A stretch of DNA of 64,000 nucleotides from Nemertoderma westbladi (taxonomy: Eukaryota > Xenacoelomorpha > Nemertodermatida > Nemertodermatidae), in the NCBI GenBank assembly GCA_032718475.1, contig JAUCBJ010007243.1:1-64000 (forward strand), written 5' to 3'. Each line of letters begins with the position of its first letter. Position 1 is the first letter of the stretch. Below, in pieces: positions 56,548 through 64,000 of this stretch. The notes below the pieces were generated by a model. The model saw nothing but the letters and a program-made list of their open reading frames with translations, did not search any database and was not told where the DNA came from. The position numbers and the translations under genes are program-made.

Positions 56548-56686
56548 TTAAAGTGTTAAAATTAATCTGGGTGCATCAAAGCAATAAACAAAAGTTAAAG
56601 ATGGTTACAGGACAAGTTGTATCTAGACAAGTTTTTTCAAAATTATAAAAGAAACGTTTTGTTTGTTTTTCTTTTAATTCCTTTAA

Positions 56687-57412
56687 GGGGGGGGGGGGGG
56701 GTACACCATTTTGGTCAAAAATATGTCGAAATTTTTTTTATTATCTATTATAATGCACCATTGAATGGTGTTTCCAAATCTGAAAACCGCGATTTAATAG
56801 CTCTTTTAGTTTTTAAGTTATAACAATTTCCATTTAGGGATTCCTATTGAAATTACTATTACTATATATAATGAAAGGTCGATTATCTCAAAATATTATT
56901 TTTATGAAATTGTCAACTTCAAAACCCTACTACTTCTACATTTTTTGAGCAATTAGTCTGAAACTTTCTGTGGGTGTCTACATAGCCACCCTGCATAAAA
57001 GTATCAGACAACTTTTCGAAATTATTTGTTAATAAAATTTAATACTATTTATAACAAACCTAAAAATTAGGCATAAATTGGCAGCGCCACCTAGCGGTGC
57101 AGAATTATTTTTACAAAATTTCGCCTGATAGTTATGTTGCCCCATCTTTGATCTATCATATAAAAAAACTTTCATGTGATTAGATTCAAAACTGTAAAAG
57201 CCTTAGGGTTTTAAGCGCAACCAAGTTTTTTTTGTTGTTAACTAGTATTAACTAATATTAAATAGCGAAAAATAAAAATTTTCTAACCTGTCATGTAGAA
57301 TAGCATCTTAGGCACCTATATTCCAAATTATAGCCAAAACCAAACAATTTTGAAACGCTGAGAGTGATAAATCGAAGAGTTGTCCGAAAATGGTGTACCC
57401 CCCCCCCCCCCC
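56687..57412. mobile_element. TTAA-flanked MITE with poly-G/poly-C termini
   Basis: The left end is 15 G then TACACCATTTT. The right end is AAAATGGTGTA then 15 C. TTAA lies on both sides (56683-56686 and 57413-57416). 726 bp without a transposase. A truncated homologue ends at 36158, again at TTAA. TTAA duplication suggests piggyBac-type mobilisation. Confidence 0.8.
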
Positions 57413-57434
57413 TTAATTCTTTTAATTTCTTTTA

Positions 57435-57545
57435 ATTGGGGGCTGCCGCCCCCAAACCCCTGCTTCTTTTCTTGGGGGCTGCCGTCCCCAAATCCCCGCT
57501 TCTTTTCTTGGGGGTTATCGCCCCCAGACCCCGGCATTTCCCTGA
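57435..57545. repeat. three 36-bp repeats with GGGGGCTGCCGCCCCC
   Basis: TTGGGGGCTGCCGCCCCCAA-type units recur three times with increasing divergence. Each can fold into a short GC hairpin. Confidence 0.8.
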
Positions 57546-58204
57546 GTGCCCGTGGTGAAAGACTTAAGACCACTTTGAAATATTTAATTCATGTTTGTAT
57601 CATCAGATAATAAATTGACTAAGCCTAAAGTAGGAGCTGTATTGAATGTTAACCAATTTAATATATAAATTACTACAATATTATATAATTCAACAAAATC
57701 CTATTAAAAATATTGCAAGTAACCAGGAAATTTAATATGTAGTGTGTATAATATCTATATAGTATGTATAGTAGTAATATGTATATCAATATGTAACGCT
57801 GAACACAGAGGTCGACGCATGTCGATTTTACCCTGGAGAGGTATAATTTTGATTGCAACAATAATATTCATCCCCATCTGCTACAATTTGAAGAAGACTA
57901 TTACATAATAATACCTATAATTAAAACAATTAATTATTATAATTCTATAGTTAATAAAAACAGTATATCATTCCGGGGATGGAATTTATAGGTCATCTAA
58001 TATAATTAATTGTTTAAAGATTAGCAAACAATACGATGTAATTGCATTGATAAAACCCATAAATATAACTTGGATATAAAATGTAAAATCGGGATGCAAA
58101 AGATCACTTTCTGAGCTACGAAAGGAAAATTTGATACAACTTGTCTGGATACAAGCGGTCCGTTTACCTTACAAAATGAAAAATACGAATGTGCGAAGTT
58201 AAGA
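57546..58204. other. AT-rich spacer, nothing recognisable
   Basis: Only the inverted partner of the 56613 region (about 58110-58200) was noted. Confidence 0.55.
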
Positions 58205-58275
58205 ACAGTCGGGGGGGAAGTGTCTGGGGGGGAAGTGTCCGGGGGGGAAGTGTCCGGGGGGGAAGTGTCCGGGGG
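58205..58275. repeat. GGGGGGAAGTGTCC tandem words (right cluster)
   Basis: Four copies, inverse to 56463-56547. Poly-Pro/Ser frames over it are artefacts. Confidence 0.85.
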
Positions 58276-58531
58276 ACTGAGGGACACAAACATTATTGAG
58301 GGACGCAAACATTAATGAAGAGGGACACAAAACATTAATATGGGTCCATGGTTGCCAATGGATATTAATATGAGCGATGGTGATGCTTGCCATTAGACGA
58401 TCAGATATTAAGTGATTAACTGGAAAAAATAATACCATGGGAACGTGAGCTTCGATCAAAGTACCGCCGTTTTGTATACATTCCATCTTCCTAATTAGAT
58501 GGAAATTAATTGAAAGCGACGTTCGGTTACG

Positions 58532-59097
58532 TTGTTCAGCCGCCTGTTTTACTCAATTTACCGTCAATTTACCCCCGTATTATTATACGGAGTGTCCAAT
58601 ATTGTTCCGGATCGACAACCTCTGACCGGAGAGGACGACATCGTTTTAGACATTGGGAAGGAAGGGAGTGCGAAGCCGATTGGAGACCTCATATACGAGA
58701 GGGCCTGGTTTCCACAAGCGCGTAGATGCAAGTTGTGCGGCAGCACAAGGCATAGTCAAAAGTCGTGCGACGCTGTAGTAGAGGCGGCGCATAAAGTTTG
58801 CCGTTGGTGCAACGAGACTGACCACTCATTCCACGTGCGTGCACCGTCTTCATTTCTCAGTGCGGATATTGTGGAGTAAAGGGACATCGTGGTGCGAAAT
58901 GTCAACTGCGTGATGATTCTTTCCAAAACCATAGCGCTAACCTACTTCGGGAGATGCTAGATAAGTGGGAGGGTGTGGCTGACTACCACATCCAGGCGCA
59001 AATGCGGTGGTTGCCGTTTAAAGCAGGATACGAGTTCTGGGCGGTAGATCCATCACACGTCGCCTACAAACCGTATTTGCAATTTGGTAAATTGTAA
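58532..59097 (+). pseudogene. CCHC zinc-knuckle protein, frameshifted or spliced
   Basis: Plus-strand coding shows DRQPLTGEDDIVLDIGKEGS, a first knuckle CKLCGSTRHSQKSC (C-x2-C-x4-H-x4-C), and a second beginning CRWCNETDHS. After a frame change near 58835 there is a third, CGYCGVKGHRGAKC, followed by SANLLREMLDKWEGVADYHI and on to the TAA at 59095-59097. Successive knuckles recall retroelement gag/ORF1 proteins and cellular ZCCHC RNA-binding proteins. No in-frame ATG precedes it, so the 5' end is missing or in another exon. It ends one base before the 95-bp inverted repeat and may belong to the same insertion. Confidence 0.6.
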
Positions 59098-59098
59098 A

Positions 59099-59193
59099 CA
59101 TAATATTTTCTATTTTTTTAGGTTCTCCTCAACTGAATCGCCTACTAACAGTCTCAGTTCCCGGTGACGTCAACGACGTTGCTGTGACGTCAC
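59099..59193 (+). repeat. right arm of the 95-bp inverted repeat, overlapping the receptor exon start
   Basis: It pairs with 56362-56456. It contains the polypyrimidine tract, the acceptor and the first 72 bases of the exon. Confidence 0.95.
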
Positions 59194-59387
59194 AGAAAAG
59201 CGACGTATCCATGGAGATGGATGATTTCCAGGTAGAGGGGGCCACAGCCACAGATTGCTTTGTATTCGGACGGGACTACCTCTGTCTGGTGTGCGGGGAC
59301 AAGTCCTCCTGTAGACACTACGGGGTGCTCAGTTGCGAGGGTTGCAAGGGATTCTTTAAGCGGAGTATCCGTAAAGGTATTCGTTAC
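59122..59387 (+). pseudogene. NR2C-like nuclear receptor exon, first part (zinc finger 1)
   Basis: Following an acceptor TATTTTTTTAG (59111-59121) the frame is open from the exon start and includes [15 protein letters not shown]. The DNA-binding domain then begins: [15 protein letters not shown]-box [18 protein letters not shown]. Zinc finger 1 is complete (C-x2-C-x13-C-x2-C). CRHYG has Cys where Gly is usual. The split occurs after GIRY at 59387, where the LINE starts. A nuclear receptor is a ligand-regulated transcription factor of the nucleus; the P-box and the second finger are closest to TR2/TR4 (NR2C). Confidence 0.9.
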
Positions 59388-60790
59388 TTTATAGAAGTAA
59401 AAGTGTCTGAGTCTGTACTCCCAGATATTCCCATTGGCGATATCTCCTTTGCAGAAGTGAAGGCTGCTGCAAAGAGCATTAAGACCAATCGTGCCAGTGG
59501 AGTAGATGGTGTTCCCCCTGAGGTCTTTAAAATACCTGAGTGTTTAAAGCTCATCTATCCCATCATAGTAGACATGTACCGAACAACAAGAGTCCCACAA
59601 GAAATGAAAACAAATAAGTTGGTGCCAGTTCCCAAGAAGGGCAACCTAACACTCTATGGTTCTTTTCGGGGAATCTCATTGATCTCGATTGCTGCAAAGC
59701 TATACAATAGGATTCTATTAAATCGCATCAGGGATCCCATTGAGAGACTGCTCCGTGGAAATCAGAATGGGTTCCGTAAAGGTCGTGGGACCATGGAGCC
59801 CATTTTGGCACTTAGAAGGATAATTCTTGCACCATTCTTGTTCATTATTGTGGTTGACTATGTTCTACGCATGTCCTTAGATCATCATAATGATGATGGG
59901 GTGATGATAACTCCACCTACTGGCTCCAGAAGTCGAGGAAATCCTGCCAAGTACCTAACTGATCTAGACTTTGCTGATGACTTAGGAGTACTCTCAGAAT
60001 CATTAGAGGGAGCCCAACGGCTCCTCAGCTCATTAGAACATGCTGCTTCTAGTGTTGGTCTTTTTATTAACTCCAGAAAGACCAAAATTCTGACAGTTAA
60101 CTTTGAAAGTCCTCAGCAAGTCTCTGATCGGATGAGCATAAGCTCAAAGGATGGTATGCTTGAGCATGTGGACGACTTCTGTTACCTGGGATCATGGATC
60201 CGGAAGTCAGGTGAGGACCTTCGAATACGTAAGGGAAAGGCATGGGCAGCCTTGAATAGGCTTTCCAGGATTTGGAAGTCACCTAGAATTAATCGGAAAC
60301 TTAAGGTCCGATTATTTAGAGCAGCAGTAGTTCCAGTACTCCTCTACGGGAGTCCATGCTGGGCTCTAACTGCTGAGGACACCAAATCTCTGGATGGCAC
60401 ATTCACAAGAATGCTACGCCGGGTTCATTGTGTCAAGTACAATGCACACATCTCCAACCAGACACTATATAACATTGGAGGTGTCTCATTGGTTCCCCCA
60501 AGCTTGACACTAGAACAAAATCGCCTCCGCTTTGCAGGACATTGCTTTCGCCGTGAGGACCAGCCAGTGCAAAATCTTGTACTTTGGCAGCCTCATGGAG
60601 GGAATAAGCATGGTGGACAGCCCATGACTTTCTTGAGACGCATCTTAAAGGACACTGGCCTTAAAGATGCGGATGATCTAGCAAATGTCATGGGTGATAG
60701 GGAGTTGTGGCGGTGCAATTTTGTTGACAAGCCGGCACAGCATTCTTAAAAATGCAGCTGCAATGCAGCATGCCGATCATAGTAGTAGTA
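59388..60790 (+). mobile_element. 5'-truncated LINE inserted in sense orientation in the receptor DNA-binding domain
   Basis: Nearly identical to 32559-34195 of the full-length LINE, ending with the 3' terminus and an AGT tail (60780-60790). GTATTCGTTAC is duplicated at 59377-59387 and 60791-60801. The 5' junction shares AC with the LINE. A 237-bp in-frame deletion (equivalent to 32997-33233) removes RT motifs A and B, so the copy is catalytically dead. By chance the receptor and LINE frames are continuous, giving a fused frame to the LINE stop at 60747-60749. Confidence 0.96.
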
Positions 60791-60904
60791 GTATTCGTTA
60801 CGCTTGTCGCGGGCAGCGGGATTGCACCGTCACCAAACACCATCGCAACCGGTGTCAGTTCTGTCGGCTAAAGAAATGTTTGGATATCGGGATGCGAATA
60901 GATG
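60791..60904 (+). pseudogene. NR2C-like nuclear receptor exon, second part (zinc finger 2) and splice donor
   Basis: After the second copy of the target duplication the frame resumes with [47 protein letters not shown] is the TR2/TR4-type second finger. The exon ends in GATG|GTAAGA with the donor GT at 60905-60906, so the gene continues in further exons outside the window. Without the 1.4-kb insert plus one duplication copy the domain would be uninterrupted. Confidence 0.9.
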
Positions 60905-60968
60905 GTAAGAGTCAATAAAAGTATCATTTCAGTCATTCCAAAATCTAAGCTAACTCTAATCTAAGTTT

Positions 60969-61165
60969 TAATATCACAATCACAACGCGTTTCGAATTTA
61001 TTAAATTCGTCATCACGAAATTGAAATATTATGGAGTTTTCTGGACTGTACACTTTAAACGTTATCTTGTCGTAGGTACTACAATTAATACTGCTGATTG
61101 TGTTTTACTGTTCTCACCTGATGACGAATTTAATAAATTCGAAACGCGTTGTGATTGTGATATTA
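60969..61165. mobile_element. 197-bp MITE in the receptor intron
   Basis: Arms of about 46 bp: TAATATCACAATCACAACGC at the left and its inverse at the right (GCGTTGTGATTGTGATATTA). TA at both ends fits a Tc1/mariner-type target duplication. No coding capacity. Confidence 0.88.
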
Positions 61166-61368
61166 TGTTTATATTTTTATAATGTTGACACTTGCTTCTC
61201 TTGCAGTAATCTATATCATTAGAACCGCCTTTGTCAGCAGATACCGAATCTCCAAAGACTACAAATAAAGCCGACTAAGATGGTTAAATATTGCCAAATA
61301 TGCCTTTTTTTAACGGCTTGTTGTAGCTAAATAATATTTGAAACTTGGAAAATCCGGCCAGGCCAGCA

Positions 61369-61386
61369 TTAACACGTTAGCTGCGG
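61369..61386. mobile_element. solo terminus of the piggyBac-like MITE family
   Basis: TTAACACGTTAGCTGCGG is identical to the TTAA plus TIR at 4872-4889 and continues with CTCAGAAACC, close to the right end of that element. No second end was found. Confidence 0.75.
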
Positions 61387-61629
61387 CTCAGAAACCAGAA
61401 CTAAGACCATGAACAGAAATTATCAATGACTCACTGACCTAGGCTTATTCTCTCCAAAATTAGCAGGCCTACAGTACAAAAATGGGGGTAAGTTTAGCTA
61501 CTTCCATCGCAGTTCCACCTTGCGTAGCAGCGTTTTAAATAAATAGTTTTTTAGTACAATCAATAATTACTAGCTAGTATAATCTCATATATCACAATCT
61601 TGAATAAATTTATGTTTGAAGTATATTAC

Positions 61630-61798
61630 CTCAAAAATCTGACTGACTGAGTGACCTTTTGAGACATTTGGATGGCCCGTCCCTGGAAGGCTGAAACGGC
61701 GGTATTCCTGAAGGTATCGGACGCAGACTCCGTGGCACTACCTCGGAACCAAGGTCTCACCTCTTTCTCCTTCAGCGTCTCGTTATCGCCATCCTCAC
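61630..61798 (-). CDS. possible internal exon of an unidentified gene
   Basis: A GC-richer island of 169 bp on the minus strand is bounded by TGATTGCAG (acceptor AG at 61799-61800) and TTGAG|GTAATA (donor GT at 61628-61629). It reads GEDGDNETLKEKEVRPWFRG, then SATESASDTFRNTAVSAFQG and further to QSVRFLR. I recognise no family. It lies antisense to, and downstream of, the receptor exon, so it would belong to another gene or to a gene inside its intron. Confidence 0.4.
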
Positions 61799-61852
61799 CT
61801 GCAATCATTCATATGAACATAATACCAGAACTCTAATCGCTCCAACAAGATT

Positions 61853-62028
61853 GTTGTTATGATAAGGCATTCTAGTGAGAGAATAAAAGTAATAAATCAT
61901 TTGTTTAGAAATAAAACAGTTTGATTCCAGTATTTAGTTTCACAGACTTCGAAATTGAAGCTTTGAATTTTATTCCATATTGGTAGGCTACGTCAAATTC
62001 AAAATTATTCCATAAATAAAGGCAGTTC
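61853..62028. repeat. second copy of the 55485-55640 dispersed segment
   Basis: GTTATGATAAGGCATTCTAG, then AGAGAATAAAAG, then AAATTCAAAATTATTCCATA in the same order as at 55.5 kb, with diverged sequence between. The LINE copy inserted at its right end. Confidence 0.75.
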
Positions 62029-63002
62029 TGCTACTACTACTACTACTAGTATCGGCATGCTGCATTGCAGCTGCATTTTTAAGAATGCTGTGCCGGCTTG
62101 TCGACAAAATTGCGCCGCCACAACTCCCTATCACCCATGACATTTGATAGATCATCCGCTCTTCAAGGCCAGTGTCCTTTAAGATGCGTCTCAAGAAAGT
62201 CATGGGCTCTCCACCATGCTTATTCACTCCATGAGGCTGCCACAGTACAAGATTATGCACTGGCTGGTCCTCACGGCGTAAGCAATGTCCTGCAAAGCGG
62301 AGGCGATTTTGTTCTGGTGTCAAGCTTGGGGGAACCAATGAGACACCTCCAATGTTATATAGTGTCTGGTTGGAGATGTGTGCATTGTACTTGACACAAT
62401 GAACCCGGCGTAGCATTCTTGTGAATGTGTCATCCAGAGATTTGGTGTCCTCAGCAGTTAGAGCCCAGCATGGACTCCCATAGAGGAGTACTGGAACTAC
62501 TGCTGCTCTAAATAATCGGACCTTAAGTTTCCGATTAATTCTCGGTGACTTCCAAATCCTGGAAAGCCTATTCAAGGCTGCCCATGCCTTTCCCTTACGT
62601 ATTCGAAGGTCCTCACCTGACTTCCGGATCCATGATCCCAGGTAACAGAAGTCGTCCACATGCTCAAGCATACCATCCTTTGAGCTTATGCTCATCCGAT
62701 CAGAGACTTGCTGAGAACTTTCAAAGTTCTGTCAAAATTTTGGTCTTTCTGGAGTTAATAAAAAGACCAACACTAGAAGCAGCATGTTCTAATGACCTGA
62801 GGAGCCGTTGGGCTCCCTCTAGTGGTTCTGAGAGTACTCCTAGGTCATCAGCAAAGTCTAGATCAGTTAGGTACTTGGCAGGATTTCCTCGACTTCTGGA
62901 GCCAGTAGGTGGAGTTATTATCACCCCATCATCATTATGATGATCTAAGGACATGCGTAGAACATAGTCAACCACAATTATGAACAAGAATGGTGCAAGT
63001 GT
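62029..63002 (-). mobile_element. 5'-truncated LINE copy on the minus strand
   Basis: The 3' terminus and a TAG tail lie at 62029-62049; homology to the full-length element runs to 63002, equivalent to 33231. Small indels (around 62715 and 62160) break the frame into 62987-62721 and 62695-61988. It keeps the FADD motif but lacks motifs A and B. No clean target duplication was found. Confidence 0.92.
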
Positions 63003-63389
63003 TAACGGCTGCTTCCAATGAGTATCCTATATTTGTCCCTAAATGGTTTGGTAGAGGGCGTAAGGAACAAACAAATAACGCCAGTACGTTCTGTGGGGCG
63101 AGCCACGCAGTCAGGGCGAGCCTTAGCGCACAATTATAATTAGTAAATAGGGCAAAATGTAATTTCCGCCTGTCTGTCTGTAATGAAAAATTCATTCGTA
63201 AATAACTGTGGAAAAAAAAGTAATAAAAAGTTAGGGACATCCCAAAGTGGGAAGCGTTTGATGTAGTGATTGAAGTTATATGCGCCGATACAGACTTTCA
63301 GCAAAGGACTGATATCTCGAGTGACGCTTTCAAGTAGCTGTTGACCTTATTCCTGGACCAGATGGCCTTCCTACTATATTGACTCATTT
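63003..63389. other. spacer before the Penelope fragment
   Basis: No recognised feature; part of it may be further eroded Penelope sequence (TTATTCCTGGACCAGATGGC near 63340). Confidence 0.4.
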
Positions 63390-63965
63390 TATCGCCAAAG
63401 TAAAGGGTTACCTATGGGCAAACCAGTATCGTATGTACTGTACGTATATGTACAAACTGGAACACAATGCGTGGCAACAATAAGTTTTACCTTTGAGTTG
63501 GTACAGATTATATAGATGACACTGGGTGTATAATAAATATAAATAAAGTAGACTCTATTAAACAATCTAAATAAACTCCACACAAACATCGCCTTCACAG
63601 TAGAAACCCAGGATCAAAGGATCACTGCCCTTTTTGGACGTACTAATAGCACTGAACAAAGGGAAAATTCTAACTACTGTAAACCACAAACCAACTCATT
63701 CACATCGGATACTTAAACTTTGCATCAAACCACAACCCCGTATAAAACAAGGTGTATGTTTTCCAACCATGCCCGACACTACACACAGATTGAGTTGGAA
63801 AAAACAATACGGCTCAATGGGTACCCTTCCAGGGTTATTTACAACACAAAAAGACGCGTTAATTCGAGATTTGACAATCCTGTACCACCTCAACCTAAGG
63901 ACAGCTTGGACTTAAAAATATATAAAAATACACTCTGGACGACAGATTGGTGCAGCACGACGCAG
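63390..63965 (+). pseudogene. Penelope-like retroelement RT fragment, degenerate
   Basis: In shifting plus-strand frames I read KGLPMGKPVS (63400 region, the GxxMGxPxS motif), YIDDTG (about 63510, the catalytic YxDD region), FTVE, then LPFLDVLIAL (about 63626), NHKPTHSHR, IKQGV, and after another frameshift ELEKTIRLNGYPSRVI. This motif order is characteristic of Penelope-like elements (RT palm through thumb). The GIY-YIG endonuclease would lie to the right, outside the window. Frameshifts and stops make it non-functional. Confidence 0.75.
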
Positions 63966-64000
63966 ACATTCGACACGAACAGTGGTGGGTAAGGGCAGCA

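Noticed and set aside
57328..57610. Frames over the GGGGGCTGCCGCCCCC repeats
   Set aside because: Low-complexity translation of a 36-bp repeat; no conservation to judge by.
58021..58308. SPPDTSPPDTSPPDT frame
   Set aside because: Translation of the GGGGGGAAGTGTCC tandem words.
1..64000. tRNA or rRNA genes
   Set aside because: No B-box-like GGTTCGAATCC with a matching acceptor stem, and no rRNA-like conserved stretches, were seen on either strand.

Overview
The window is nuclear DNA of a metazoan, most likely an invertebrate. A nuclear-receptor DNA-binding domain (an animal-only family) with GT-AG splice sites, an ADAM10 homologue and a CHK2 homologue point there. I cannot name the species. 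The background is AT-rich, and well over half of the window is repeats or mobile elements.

Host genes, left to right: an apparently intact CHK2-like checkpoint kinase (1424-3088, +), an ABHD14-type hydrolase (15941-16705, -), an ADAM10-like sheddase (19795-22176, -), a CCHC zinc-knuckle reading frame (58532-59097, +, broken, possibly element-derived), an NR2C-like nuclear-receptor exon (59122-60904, +) split by a LINE, and a possible unidentified exon (61630-61798, -). CHK2, ABHD14 and ADAM10 each have their recognisable coding region in one open frame.

Mobile DNA: (a) a non-LTR family with one intact full-length copy (30435-34195, 25-bp target duplication) and four truncated copies, one of which lies inside the second zinc finger of the nuclear receptor; (b) a Ty1/copia element (36780-42092) with LTRs of only 61 bp; (c) a 7.7-kb LTR element without visible pol (42871-50607); (d) a BEL/Pao integrase tail (34589-35432) and a Penelope-like RT fragment (63390-63965); (e) several TIR elements, including a TTAA-flanked piggyBac-like MITE (4872-5733) with eight CACCGGTG-type palindromes; (f) a dispersed family rich in the palindrome GTTCTAGAAC. 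At 25589-29021 (-) lies a long decayed reading frame that I do not recognise.

Tandem arrays: three unrelated minisatellites (3793-4866, 7290-9852, 17975-18832) share exactly the same 43-bp period. Others have periods of 63 bp, 164 bp, 37 bp and 13 bp. Poly-G/poly-C runs of 10-36 nt recur about sixteen times, often at element ends.

I see no operon-like linkage. The host genes look like isolated islands in repeat-dense DNA. The main biological stories are recent retrotransposition into a conserved nuclear-receptor exon, nested insertions that give relative ages, and the 43-bp arrays.
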